From: Chaetoceros tenuissimus
Lineage: Eukaryota; Bacillariophyta; Thalassiosirophyceae; Chaetocerotales; Chaetocerotaceae
NCBI GenBank assembly: GCA_021927905.1
Contig: BLLK01000038.1
Span: 2,294,001 to 2,358,000 of the forward strand
Direction of reading: 5' to 3'
DNA length: 64,000 bases
Part shown: one piece after another, positions 9,133-19,653 of the stretch
How the letters are laid out: every line of letters starts with the position of its first letter
How positions within the stretch are numbered: position 1 is the stretch's first letter
Position numbers and translations under genes: made by a program
Notes under the pieces: generated by a model
Seen by the model: the letters and a program-made list of their open reading frames with translations, nothing else
Database searches by the model: none
What the model was told of the DNA's origin: nothing

Positions 9133-10677
9133 TCAGGCATTGTCTGAGAATCTGGTACGCTTCATGATCTTTTTCACTTTAAGGGCTGCAGCAGTGACTT
9201 TCTTGTTATCATCATCACTCTCGCCAGTTGCATCGGAGTTGTCATCCTTCTTGTCAGTCTTCTTTGCATTGAGTTCCACCAAAGCGTTGATGGCTGACCA
9301 CTCATGTTTCTTCAGGGTTCTGTTTCCACCACCGTTCTTCCTTGCCTTTTCTATTCTCACAGCAGCTTGGCCTTCAGAGGACTGACGCCATTTGCGGAGC
9401 TCCTCCTTTTGCTCATCATTGAGCTTACTATACTCCTTTGGTTTGTGGAAGCATAGCTCCACACCTGTCTTACCAGTGCCATATGATGTTTTATTTGCTG
9501 ATGTCTTATGCCCCCCGCCACCTTCAACAGCAGAGATTTCATATCCCTTGCGCTTCATTCCTCCCCTTGGTTTGAATGGATCGACTGGAAGTAGAGTTCT
9601 GATCGCTCCTTCAAAGTCGGACTTTAAACCAGTAGTTGAGGTGCGGATTAAAGCGATTGCAGCACGAAGATCACCGTCTTGGTGTGTGATGTTTTGGGTA
9701 AGGTACTTGACTTTGGATACATCATTGAAGTCTGGGACATCCTCTCCGTGAGCTTTCGCATCGGCTAACTTCGCATGAGCTTGACGGTGTTGATTACAAA
9801 ATTTCTCGAGCTTGTAGGACTTCCCATTCCATTCACGGTTCATGATAATATCAACATTGGTCTCAACTTGTTTGTCCCACTTATCTCCTCCAATATGGGA
9901 GGTCACGATAGCAAGGTAAGCGCTACGGCCGTTCTTGGTACGCGAAAAAGTTGTTACAGTGGTTGCATACTGGGTGCCTTTGGTCGCAGTCTCCAAGAGC
10001 TTGTAGACACTTTGATTATCGGTCTTGAATAGCGGATGGGTATGGCTGCATCTATTGATGAGGTCCTCAAGAATGGATCCACTTGTTCCATATAGCTTAT
10101 TTGCTACAAGAGGATCATCCACAGCAGGCTTGACATTCACATTGCCACGGATCACGTAGGCAAGAGGAATATCTCTGACACCAAAGACAGAACCAAGGTA
10201 GTTGACAAAGGCTGGTTGCCACTGCATCACTTGGAGTTCACGGGTGATAGATGGCATATCAGGCGCTTTCTGCTCCTTAAGCTTCATGATAGCGTCAAAC
10301 TCGATGCGGAAATCCTTGAGACACCCGTTGAAATTCATGGTTTGAGGAGTTACAGGACGGGCAACAGTGGTAAGGTACTCATGGGCAATACGAGCAGTGT
10401 GAATGCGGTACTTCTGTATCGCTTGAAGAGGTTCTCCACGGATAGCTGGAACAGCAGCAGTGATAACAGTATTTGCTGCATCTCTAACTTCAGCAATTGC
10501 TGGTTCAGAACGTTTCATGTTCTTAAAAGCATCGTCAAGAGTATCTTCGTTGAAGTCAGAGAAGTCGTCGATGGTGGTGAGACCTTCTTGAGCAAGGCGA
10601 GCTCTTTGGTCAGCAGTAAGACGCATCTGGGGACCATTCTCCCAGAAGTTGGTAAGGTTTTGAGGAGTGAAAGCCAT
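9133..10677 (-). CDS. gag: Copia Gag (capsid) protein
   Basis: The gene encodes 514 residues starting MAFTPQNLTNFWENG. It lies directly upstream of pol in the same frame and ends at a single TGA (9133-9135). Its position, size and partner identify it as Gag, the particle-forming protein. A C-terminal segment CFHKPKEYSKLNDEQKEEL followed by basic residues resembles the tail seen in stramenopile copia Gags that lack the CCHC knuckle; I see no CCHC knuckle here. The stop is followed by AAA GCT and then open frame, so ribosomes reading through would make Gag-Pol. Confidence 0.9.
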   Translation of the reverse strand: MAFTPQNLTNFWENGPQMRLTADQRARLAQEGLTTIDDFSDFNEDTLDDAFKNMKRSEPAIAEVRDAANTVITAAVPAIRGEPLQAIQKYRIHTARIAHEYLTTVARPVTPQTMNFNGCLKDFRIEFDAIMKLKEQKAPDMPSITRELQVMQWQPAFVNYLGSVFGVRDIPLAYVIRGNVNVKPAVDDPLVANKLYGTSGSILEDLINRCSHTHPLFKTDNQSVYKLLETATKGTQYATTVTTFSRTKNGRSAYLAIVTSHIGGDKWDKQVETNVDIIMNREWNGKSYKLEKFCNQHRQAHAKLADAKAHGEDVPDFNDVSKVKYLTQNITHQDGDLRAAIALIRTSTTGLKSDFEGAIRTLLPVDPFKPRGGMKRKGYEISAVEGGGGHKTSANKTSYGTGKTGVELCFHKPKEYSKLNDEQKEELRKWRQSSEGQAAVRIEKARKNGGGNRTLKKHEWSAINALVELNAKKTDKKDDNSDATGESDDDNKKVTAAALKVKKIMKRTRFSDNA

Positions 10678-11641
10678 AGTAGAACTTGGAATAAGTGTTT
10701 GTCAGTTTGAAGTTTTTGTTTTATGAGAAGAAAAAGTGATTGTAAACGATGGATTTCAACTCTACCGTTTGTATTTTTGGCGATACATTTGGCATTATCT
10801 GTTTTACTTAAGCCCCAGATCTGTTTGGAACAGAGTTGCTTTCTGGGATTCATACTAGCGATAAAAGGTGTCAGCTGAGGTATGTTCTGCTAAAAGCAGA
10901 TGGCTTTTCCGAAATGGTATTTCAAAGTGGTGATGTCATCGGTCACTTCAATCCCGCCATCTGTCGTCATCTCCAAGTGTTGACCCTAATTAGCTAGTGT
11001 GCCACATGCACTTCAAAAGGATATTGTATATCTAAAGCAAAGATGGTATGTAACTGATTCATTCTTTAAAGGTTATAGATTATATTATGCACATGCATGA
11101 ATCTATACCAGTATTTTCATATATTGTGAGCGTCTACACATGTAGGTGTAAGCTCCATTTCAAATTTATATTCAACCAGACAAGATGAGAAAACAAGTTG
11201 GTCCGGCTTGGATGATCGGTCCAATTCTGCCTTTTATTGCTCTGCTTATTCATAGCGGTCTATGGTGTATTCTATTGTCATCTTTCTCATCGTGGTAATA
11301 ACCAATGACAGCGTACAAAAGAGATATGGTCTTCTCTCCATAGGATCACATAAGTTGATTCAAACTTTGTTCGAGCTTTTGCATTCAATCTGCACGCTTT
11401 CCCAAGCGCTGAGTGTTTATTTATTCATTTCTGTCTCCACAGAATCACTGGCTCATGCAGTCGTTACATCCGTTAATATTTTCTTCGCTTTCATCATTTC
11501 AACCACATTGGGTTCAACCCGTGGTCAGCTCTACATCAAGCTTCATGAATTTAGACTTTCCACATGGTAAGCCGATAATCTCTTAGTGTATAAAACAACT
11601 ACTTAGCAAGTAGAGCTGTTTTGGTATGGGTATCGATAAAC
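10678..11641 (-). other. 5' leader of the copia element
   Basis: This untranslated internal region lies between the 5' LTR and gag. It holds a plus-strand ORF (11262-11570, 102 residues, hydrophobic) that runs against transcription and has no recognisable features, so I treat it as chance. A primer-binding site should start next to 11641, but I cannot match it confidently to a tRNA. Confidence 0.7.
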
Positions 11642-11815
11642 TGTTTCATGTGCGTCAGCATAGGCTTGTAGCATAGAGTTACATTCAATCAAACTAAGAA
11701 ATTATGTTATTACTATTCCGTTGTGAAACATGAACATCAACGTTGTACAGCTAAATAGCCTGATACTTATCGCTCAACGGATCCATATAGTAAATACGTA
11801 CGTCAACTTGAAACA
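11642..11815 (-). repeat. 5' LTR of the copia element
   Basis: This 174-bp repeat is identical to 4567-4740. As the upstream LTR on the coding strand it should carry the promoter. It is followed outside by the GTTT(T) target duplication. Confidence 0.95.
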
Positions 11816-11852
11816 GTTTTATAAAAAATGACTGTCGCTAAATAATTTGAAT

Positions 11853-11920
11853 TTTCTCTTTTCTTCTCTTTTCTTCTCTTTTCTTCTCTTTTCTTCTCTT
11901 TTCTTCTCTTTTCTGCTCTT
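11853..11920. repeat. 10-bp minisatellite (TTCTTCTCTT)n
   Basis: About seven tandem copies of a pyrimidine-only decamer lie just outside the right LTR. The last unit carries a G. It is translated in one frame as Lys/Glu/Arg repeats, but nothing supports a gene there. Confidence 0.9.
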
Positions 11921-12019
11921 CTTTTTCATTTACGACAATGATGTCATAAAAGTTCAAGTTACAATTGAATTTTGTTGAGGATATAATGTATACTAAATGA
12001 GCTTTCCTGTTAGGCATCC

Positions 12020-12048
12020 ATTTCAATTTCTTTCAAAGAAATTGAAAT
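12020..12048. other. Perfect 14-bp inverted repeat (hairpin)
   Basis: ATTTCAATTTCTTT, a single C, then AAAGAAATTGAAAT form a perfect palindrome about 260 bp upstream of the phospholipase gene. The loop is one base, so it is more likely a dimeric protein-binding site or a cruciform than a processed RNA. I see no T-tract or gene end that would make it a terminator. Confidence 0.6.
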
Positions 12049-12305
12049 TCAGTCTTTTCTTGTATCTTCTTAGTTATGAGTGAGATCATACGGGTTGTCT
12101 CTTTCCAGTTTTTCATGATATTGTGATTGTCGATGATGCGGTTAGAAGACCGTTTCGTTGGCGATGAAGACAGATGCGAAATGCGAATACTTTCTTGAAA
12201 AAAATCACACACACTTTCTATCTTTCGATGTTCTAGTCAAAATGTAACAGTAAAGATCTAATAATACTGAATTCACAATAGTCTAGTGATTTGATAACAA
12301 GAATC

Positions 12306-14362
12306 ATGTCCAACAAGGCAGATGAGGTTACAGATCGGGATCAGAGAAACCCTCAGCAGAACTCAATAGTCTATGATTTATCTTCACCTGATGGTGCTGA
12401 AAAGTTTCTTGGTGACATCTATGGTCCTTCTTCAGAAGGTGGAAGCAAAAAGCAGCAAGAGAAAGAAGTGGGTAAGTCGTCAGCATGTGTAGCTTTAGCA
12501 CATAGCGGTGGTGGTATTCGTATGGCTGTCACTAGCATAGGAATCTTGAGAGCTTTGCATCAAAAGAAGATCAAGGATTGCGATGGGAACCTCGTTCCTG
12601 CTATGCATGCAATCAAATATAATTCGGGTATCAGTGGAGGGACTATTCCATCTGCACTGTACACCTATGCTCAAGTACCGACCTCGGAGTTATTGGAAGT
12701 ACAACGCACATGTGATCCTTCCGAGTTGACAAACGAGAGCCTAAATCATATCCCAAAAGACTCAATGGCAAAGTTATTTACCAAAAAGCAGTTTCGTATG
12801 ACTCCAAAAGCCATTGTTCGTTTCTTTGCCTGTATTTTAAATCCCAAAACTCTCTTCTTTTCATTGACAAACATTGCAAAGTATCATAGCTATATGTCAG
12901 GGCTTGTCTATTATGCCCTGTGCAAGCCGTTAAAAATTCCTAGAAACAAGTTCTTTGTTTCGGGAAGGGATTCTTTGGAGCAGATCATGAATGAGCAAAG
13001 TAATAAAGGCTGCTGTCAGAAAAAGTTTAAAGAAAAAGATTTCCTTTTGCCTCGATCGGATGTCAAAACTTTACCTATGATTCTTTGGACTCTGAATGGA
13101 GAACGAGCAGATCTGAATAAGTACATGAATAACTACAAGAGATTAAGAGATGAAGCTTGGGATGAATACAAAGCACAGGAGACTTTACAGTTCTTTTCTG
13201 GTAACTATGAAGGTAAAGAAAGGCCAAACATGACTCTTCGGCAGTTTGGGCTCCATATCAGGGTGTTGTGACTTTTAATAGAAAGAAACGTGTACAGTTT
13301 CCTATGCAAGAAGTGGTACCATGGGAGTGGGGAACCAGATCTCGTTTGTAGGGATGGGTGGAGGTGAGTATTGTTATAAACGCATTGGTTTTATATCATT
13401 GAATATGATTGAAAAATATCTAAACGTTGCATGGGAGTAGGTAAAGACGGTTTAAAAACAGACCTTGTGGCTCAGATTTTAACCAACATCAGGAGAATCA
13501 ATATTGGCGATGATTTCAAAGGTACAATGATGATGGCTGATGGAGGAACGAACGATCTTTTAGGAATTTTGCCAGTTATTCAAGAGGGTTCTTGTAATAA
13601 GATCATCTCTATCTTTAACTTCAACAAACACCCACCATATTGTGACATTACAACACCTTACTCCACTATATTTGACAAAGCGCCATGTTTGGATGAAAAT
13701 GATCCTAAACTGGAAAAATACTTTGAAGAATGGTTAAAAATGATTAGTCCCTTCTTTGCATGCTACTTTGGATTCTTTGGTACTTCTCTTGATTGGCAAG
13801 CTAATATTCTCAATCATGTCTTCAAAGATGAAGGCTTGATCCATCTCAAGAAAATGATGATTGCATTGAATTCCCTCTACACGGCTGGGAGCCATTGATT
13901 TATACATTGAAAGACTTGGAAACCATTGATAATCCCTTCTGGGGCATCAAGGCCGGTAGAAAGATTGAAATCACCATGATTTACTACCATATGCCAAAGA
14001 ATTTTTCCAGTAAACTCCCACAAGAATTAAATACAATGACTAGGACTGGGCGCTTAGATACTGGTGATGAAGATCTAGATTGCGTCCCTGAGCTTCCATG
14101 GAGCAATACAGGTTACAATGAAAACCAAATCAACATGATGAATGCTCTTGGAAATTGGATGGTTTTACGAGCATGGGAAGGATTGAAAGGTCATAGTGGT
14201 GAAGAAGTTTTTAAGGGTTTTTCAAAGATATTGTCTTTAGAAGAGTTAAAGGAAATCGAGAAAGATGAGAAAGAAGTTACAACATTGGCAAAGCAAAGTC
14301 CAAATGAAGTAATTGGTTCGATTGCCTCAAAAACAGATATTGAAAGGAGTGGAAGTTGTTAG
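12306..14362 (+). pseudogene. cPLA2-like lysophospholipase/phospholipase A2, frame-broken
   Basis: I chose the ATG at 12306 (MSNKADEVTD). The catalytic dyad architecture of group IV phospholipase A2 is present. An oxyanion-hole-like SGGGIR is at residues 67-72, the nucleophile motif GISGG has Ser110, and the DGG aspartate lies in MADGGTNDL (about 13544). One canonical intron runs 13364-13440 (GTGAGT...TAG, 77 nt). The frame is lost three times, always at a G run: GGG 13248-13250, GGGG 13329-13332 and GGG 13887-13889. One extra G in each would restore continuous homology-like sequence (for example into APYQGVVTFNRK and PLIYTLKDLETIDNPFWG). This pattern suggests assembly indels in a real gene; a young pseudogene is the alternative. 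It would act on membrane phospholipids. Confidence 0.75.
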
Positions 14363-14603
14363 TTGTTTATTTGTAAAAAATATTTGAGTGAATGGCCTCG
14401 ATGAGGTGAAGTTAGTTTATCTCGAAGTATGCTTAAATAAGGTAAAGTAAGGTTAATTGTGAAAATTAAGAGTCTCAGTGTATGCTGAAATATGTAAAAG
14501 GTAATTATTATTGTAGAGGTATTTGATCTTTTCGAGGTAGAAGCAGTATCTCTATGCAGTTACCCACATGAAAGACATTCCTATGTTCCACATGACATAC
14601 TTC

Positions 14604-16121
14604 TTATCTCATGGAAGGCTTCTTTTTCAGTAGCTTATTCTCTTCACCTCCACGTGGACAATTCTTTCGCTTCTTTCCTCCTCTTCGAGTACCCATTTCT
14701 GCTCTAATTTCTTTCATCAAGTCCTCATCCAATTCATTGATTCCATGTATAGGACATAGTTTGACACCAGTCAAGATAAAGCCACCATTTTGACTCATGG
14801 TCATGTTTGGATGTGTTCTATTTGGAAGTACCTGATACTCTCTCAACCACGTATCACTTAAGCGAATATTAATTGCTAGCTTTTCCTTTTGAAGCATTTC
14901 AAAACATTCTAGAAGCGGTTCCATGTATTCGGAAAAGACTACGAACGGACAACTTGTTTCTAGAAATGGTAATAAAGTTGTCAAAGTTTCTTTTGGATCA
15001 TATTGCGATGCGATAATGAGCGAATCACACTTTTTCCCATCCTTGAGAGAAGCAAAGGTTTCATCTAGAGTTGGTCTAGTCAATTTACGAGCAAACCGTC
15101 CACAACGTTTCTGCAAAAACTCGAGTCTCTTTTTCTCAGATTCCATTTTGAGTAAATATTTCTCTGTATGAGGCTGCAAATGACAAGGCCAGGTAACTTT
15201 CTCCCTCTCAATCTTGTCCAAATCATCACCCTCTAATTTTTCTTGTGTATTAATTTCATCATGAAACAAATAACCAGCATGTACCCACCGAATACTATTA
15301 TGCTCCATAAAGTTCAAATTAAACCTAGCAATGACATCAATATAAGATGGTTGCATCCCAGTATAAACAGCATGAATGCTTCCATATCCACCCATTCTCT
15401 GTGCCAATGCCCCTGTGATGAGTCCCATACAAGTATCAAACACCAAAACTTTACTTCCAGCCGTTACATTCGAATACGATAAAATCTGTCCAAGTGAATC
15501 TTCACGTAGATTCATGATTCTTCTTGCATCCTTTATAAAAAGTGCTTCACAGACGGAAGCAGATGTACACTTCACAATTCGACATCTTGGTTGATACTTC
15601 ATTTGTTTCTTTTTAATATATTTCGCTTTGGAGAAACTTGTCTTGTTTTGAAACGTGGAAGAGTTTTGAATAATTTTATCGACAATTTCTGCACCGGAAA
15701 TATCTTTATCATCTCGCATTTTGGCAAGTTCTTCAATGGATAAACCTTGAGATGTGTTGCTATCTACTAAATGACGATTATCATTGGCTTCAGTATTATC
15801 TGTTGGTTGTTCTGTATCAATGGAAAGGTCTTGATGGTTGGGAATGACATCTTCTCCTTCTGGTAATGGAACTAAAGAATTCTTTTGAAGTTCGAGTACG
15901 GAGCCGTATGAAAGTCCAATAAGCATGTGAGTGGAGTAGCTTCGTTTATTGATTTTCAAAGAAGGAGATTTTCCTCTTTGAGATTTCAGAGCCTGTGCAA
16001 AATATTGTCGTTTATCTGGAAAAATGAGGAGAACAAATTCTCCCTCCGATACTGTTGAGGAGGGAGAAGACAGATATGGATCAATCTTTGAAGATGTAGC
16101 GGTTGTGTCCTTGGCTTCCAT
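14604..16121 (-). CDS. TRM6: tRNA (adenine(58)-N1)-methyltransferase non-catalytic subunit TRM6
   Basis: The 505-residue protein matches TRM6/Gcd10, the RNA-binding partner that forms a tetramer with catalytic TRM61 to make m1A58 in nuclear tRNAs, including initiator tRNA. Visible signatures are the N-terminal beta domain with KINKRSYSTHMLIGLSYGS and a degenerate Rossmann core SNVTAGSKVLVFDTCMGLITG, where the SAM-binding loop is eroded as expected for the inactive subunit. Near the end are MSQNGGFILTGVKL and a basic tail (RRGGKKRKN). Single exon, with no mutation apparent. TRM61 is not in this window. Confidence 0.88.
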   Translation of the reverse strand: MEAKDTTATSSKIDPYLSSPSSTVSEGEFVLLIFPDKRQYFAQALKSQRGKSPSLKINKRSYSTHMLIGLSYGSVLELQKNSLVPLPEGEDVIPNHQDLSIDTEQPTDNTEANDNRHLVDSNTSQGLSIEELAKMRDDKDISGAEIVDKIIQNSSTFQNKTSFSKAKYIKKKQMKYQPRCRIVKCTSASVCEALFIKDARRIMNLREDSLGQILSYSNVTAGSKVLVFDTCMGLITGALAQRMGGYGSIHAVYTGMQPSYIDVIARFNLNFMEHNSIRWVHAGYLFHDEINTQEKLEGDDLDKIEREKVTWPCHLQPHTEKYLLKMESEKKRLEFLQKRCGRFARKLTRPTLDETFASLKDGKKCDSLIIASQYDPKETLTTLLPFLETSCPFVVFSEYMEPLLECFEMLQKEKLAINIRLSDTWLREYQVLPNRTHPNMTMSQNGGFILTGVKLCPIHGINELDEDLMKEIRAEMGTRRGGKKRKNCPRGGEENKLLKKKPSMR

Positions 16122-16494
16122 TTTGGTAGAGATTAGAAAATGTGTATGCTAGCTGGTAAAGGATATGAATGGAATTGAATCATGTGATCACTCTGTACCT
16201 AGCAATAGATGGTGTTGCATCAGTTTCAATTCACATGTTTTTCTCAAAATGAGTGGCTCTCATGAACCGAGTCAAATAGCCTTATTCTAATGTCAAGTAG
16301 CTTCATTATTGGCTACTCTAGCTATAAAAGTCATTGTCGGAGAAATAAAAGTCTTTTTCACAGCTTCGGACCCTCACACATGTTTGCTTACGGCATTCCT
16401 ATTAAGTGCTTGTACATTAAGCGTTTACTCACTTTCCAATCATTCCTAATTCATTTGTTCACTTTACTGCATTACTACTCAAACTAGAAACGAA
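16122..16494. other. Divergent promoter region, TRM6/sulfotransferase
   Basis: This 373-bp spacer separates two divergently transcribed genes and must hold both promoters. I see no strong motif. A 65-codon plus-strand frame (16290-16487) has no features and is probably chance. Confidence 0.5.
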
Positions 16495-17736
16495 ATGTCA
16501 GAAGAATCAAAGTCACTCCTGAATAACTCAAAGGGTTCCTCGAGAACTTTGAAAAAGGAGAAACGTAATAAATTACTTTCCATCATTCTTTGGATATCTG
16601 CAATTGTGATTTTATCTCATTATCAGTCTTTTAACGTGAAGGAAACAAGTGATACTTTGATGATGCCTGATTCTAGAAATTATAGAGATGTTTCATTGCA
16701 AGCTGTTAGTAGTGTCGAACCTGGCCTAGAACAAGAACAAGAGCATCATCAAGAACAAGAAGAACAAGTATTAGTGCAGCAAGAACCGGTGCAGCAGCTA
16801 GAACAACAAGAACCTACTGATAGCTCTACTACTATAAATCAAGATTCTCAACAGCAACAGCAAGAGGTAACTGATCAAGAAATTGAAGCAATGGAGGGAA
16901 GACTCGACGAAACGAAAATACAACATCAATCCAATCAACTACAAATGACTCAACTACAAATAGACATTGTCAAAGATGATATCGGACTCATTTCACGTAT
17001 GCACAAATTAATGTACATTCGTATTCCACGTACGGGCGGTAAAGCATTTGAACAATCCAGTTTGTTCAATGATGCAATGGCTTTTGCACAACAGGGTTTG
17101 AGATCTAAAGTTAGAGGTCATCATTTGTTAACTGATATGATGATCAATGCCAAAGAACGACATGTGCAAGATTTTACTAAGGCAGCTACTATCAGACATC
17201 CTTGTGCGAAATTCATCAGTGCTTTTGAATATCTCAAGAATGGTGGTGGGAATGATGGTGATCGACAGGCTGCTTTGGAAACGATTGGGGAGAGGAATAT
17301 TGATGAATATGTTGAGTATTTAGATCAAAATGAATGGAATGTACCATTCATGGGACATTTTGATATGCAGTATCCTTTTCTCATGGAGGATATGGAAAGT
17401 GGTGACTTTGGTATTGATGTTGTCATGTGTTATGAACACTGGAATGAAGGTGTGGAACGATTTGAAAGTACCCTGGGTGTCAAAGGACTCGTGCCTCGAA
17501 TGTCAGCTGCAGAATTATTGCTCAAAGAAAATCAACAACTGGAGCAACATCATACTTGTCAAGATTTGCAACCTGCAACGAGAGAACGTTTGCAAAAGCA
17601 TTTTGCTTTGGATTATTGTTTGTTTTCATATAGTGAATTGCCAGAATATGAAACTGGAACTTGTGTTGGAACAGACATGACTAAATCCTCGTTTACAGAA
17701 AAGTTCAAGGATTGTAGGAGGCAGGTTTTAGGGTAA
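16495..17736 (+). CDS. Golgi-type carbohydrate sulfotransferase (type II membrane protein)
   Basis: The 413-residue protein has a short cytoplasmic tail, one signal-anchor helix (about residues 27-42, LLSIILWISAIVILSHY), then a Gln/Glu-rich low-complexity stem to about residue 140. The lumenal catalytic domain has the 5'-phosphosulfate loop MYIRIPRTGGKAFEQS (from residue 173) and the 3'-phosphate-binding segment TIRHPCAKFISAFEYL (from about 231), which fit the PAPS-dependent sulfotransferase families related to heparan 2-O/uronyl sulfotransferases. It probably sulfates polysaccharide in the Golgi. Acceptor unknown. Confidence 0.8.
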   Translation: MSEESKSLLNNSKGSSRTLKKEKRNKLLSIILWISAIVILSHYQSFNVKETSDTLMMPDSRNYRDVSLQAVSSVEPGLEQEQEHHQEQEEQVLVQQEPVQQLEQQEPTDSSTTINQDSQQQQQEVTDQEIEAMEGRLDETKIQHQSNQLQMTQLQIDIVKDDIGLISRMHKLMYIRIPRTGGKAFEQSSLFNDAMAFAQQGLRSKVRGHHLLTDMMINAKERHVQDFTKAATIRHPCAKFISAFEYLKNGGGNDGDRQAALETIGERNIDEYVEYLDQNEWNVPFMGHFDMQYPFLMEDMESGDFGIDVVMCYEHWNEGVERFESTLGVKGLVPRMSAAELLLKENQQLEQHHTCQDLQPATRERLQKHFALDYCLFSYSELPEYETGTCVGTDMTKSSFTEKFKDCRRQVLG

Positions 17737-17860
17737 ATATAGTGCTAGAGTCTACCAGTAACTGCGTTGAAAGATTGAAGAATCTTACTTATATTTATTT
17801 AAACATACAGAATTAAAGTTTGTAATGCAAACTTATAACATACAACATGTATTGGACGAT

Positions 17861-19653
17861 TCAAGGAGAACAGTTGCTTGCAGTTCCTGTAAGGTCCAAA
17901 ACGAAATCATCTAGATTTGTATTCTGTTTTGCTGAGCAAAGATCAAGATGAACGCTGAGCAAGGTATGACTATTATTTGTCAATGCGATTGAAACAAGTT
18001 TTGGACAATTCTCGAGAACATATGCAATTGAGGAAAAGTTGTTATTCGAAAGTATCATGTCCAGCAAGTTTGGCAATTTATCGAATGCAGGGATACCATT
18101 ATCGAGGCTGTTATCATTCAAAATCATTTGTTCAAGGTTTCCCATATCAAAGTTCGGAATTGCACCGGTCAAATAGTTATTAGGTAATGTAAGATACTCC
18201 AATTTGTCCATCTTCAAGAATGGCAATGAACCTGATAAACCTGATTGTGGCAGATTAATAACAGTCACGTAGTAACCAGTATTGCAAGAAACACCATACC
18301 AAGAGCAATGATCCGATGTACTCATCCAGTTTGAAAGATTGGTACTACATCCTGAGTTGCAGTTTTGATTGTAGAATAGAGCTAGCATGAAGCGATCCTA
18401 GAAAGAAAAAGTCGATTTATCAGAATAGCTCTATGTAAAAACTAATACGGAAGAATATGTCTACTTACCAACAAATAGATGATTTGCTGATTGGATAAAC
18501 CAAGCTAATGCAGCATCATATGCATCTTCATAGTTTGTCTTTAGCAACGTATCGTAAATTGCCTCGATATGAGTCCTCAACGCAATACTTGATGGTCCAC
18601 TTGAAGGGGAAAGGGATACTGATGGTTGATATGATAAACTTGGGGCTTGCGATGGTAAGCGAGAAGGTGCGTTCGATACGCTAGGACTCAAAGAAGGAAT
18701 ATCTGAAGGAGAAGCTGTTACAGATGGTGCTGAAGACGGTAAGGTAGAAGGAAAGCTTGACTGGCTCGGAATTAAAGAAGGACTACTGGATAAACTTGGA
18801 AGTTGTGAAGGTAAACTTGACGGTTCCAAAGAGATGCTAGGACTCAAAGAGGGAGTCTTTGAGGGATTGAGGACAAAGAAGGTACTGATGAGGGTATGGC
18901 TGAAGGGCTATTCGAAAGACTTGGAATAGACGATGGCCTGCTTGACACACTTGGAGTTGAAGAAGGGAAAGAAGATGGATGACTCGAGGGTAAAGATGAA
19001 TGAAGTTTGGTTGGACTGGTTGAAGGTGTTGGTGAAGGAAAGGCTTCATAATCTTGACAAAACCCACACGAGAATGGGCATTCATCTCCAATATCAGAAG
19101 ATTCAAGGAAGCTATCGTCAGTGTAACAATAACTTTTCACGACGACGTTGCATTTTCTCTGCTTTGCTAGTGATCCAAGAACAATTCTTTTCTTTGTCTC
19201 TATGGAGAAAAGTAAAGGTACTGTCATCTATCTCTACATGTGCAGAAAGAACATGTCTTTGAACATCTTCCCATAATGTTGCCTTTAGAACATAGCTCTG
19301 CCTTCTCAACATCACTGATACCGCTTAAGTAATTACAACCTGTGGAAAGAACGTTGTTACTATCAGACGAAGCTCCAATAGTCATCATAAAAGTTGGATC
19401 GTCTTCACAGAAGCTAGCGGTTGGTACCAAAGACGGGGAAGGAGTTGGCACTGGAGCTGCTGTAGTTTCAGTCTGTTCCAAATTCAAGCAGAAACCACAC
19501 TTCATTAAGCCAATTGCAGTCTCTTTCTACCTCCCTCTTAGGAGCGGTTTTAAATGTAAAGACTGGATCATCTTCACATTCTTGACCTCTAGCAGCTGAA
19601 AGAACTGCTAAAAGTATAAGTAGCTGTGATAAATTCAATGTGACAGTATTCAT
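17861..19653 (-). pseudogene. Secreted ShK-PSxxPS-LRR protein gene, multiply broken
   Basis: The pieces run from a signal peptide (MNTVTLNLSQLLILLAVLSAARG, 19653) through three ShK-like Cys modules and a PSxxPS linker to an LRR part (LPQSGLSGSLPFLKMDKLEYL, TLPNNYLTGAIP) ending at 17861. An intron near 18398-18472 keeps frame if the GTTGGT donor is used (joining HLF to DRFMLALFYN); the better donor GTAAGT does not. Breaks: the first ShK module loses its middle (near 19505), one-base shifts occur near 19240 and at TTTT 19153-19156, and GGG 18863-18865 lacks one G. At least the first is a true deletion, so I call it a pseudogene, though some shifts may be assembly errors. Intact relatives would be cell-surface or secreted recognition proteins. 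Confidence 0.7.

Larger units (their letters stand above)
4567..11815 (-). mobile_element. Complete Ty1/copia LTR retrotransposon, diatom CoDi type
   Basis: The element spans 7,249 bp and is transcribed on the minus strand. It has two LTRs of 174 bp that I read as identical base for base, which implies a recent insertion. The LTRs start TGTTTC and end GAAACA. The flanks share GTTT (4563-4566 and 11816-11819); moving the boundary by one base gives a 5-bp GTTTT duplication. The internal part holds a leader of about 960 bp, gag, and pol in the order protease, integrase, reverse transcriptase, RNase H, which is the copia order. A GA-rich tract (GAGGGGAG on the minus strand, 4741-4748) abuts the 3' LTR as a polypurine tract should. 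No zinc knuckle is visible in gag, and I could not identify a convincing tRNA primer site. Confidence 0.95.

Noticed and set aside
9133-9135. UGA as selenocysteine codon in Gag-Pol
   Set aside because: No reason for a selenoprotein here; the position between Gag and Pol fits readthrough, and I see no SECIS-like evidence.
11262-11570. 102-codon hydrophobic ORF in the copia leader
   Set aside because: It runs against the element's transcription and has no recognised motif; chance is more likely than an extra gene.
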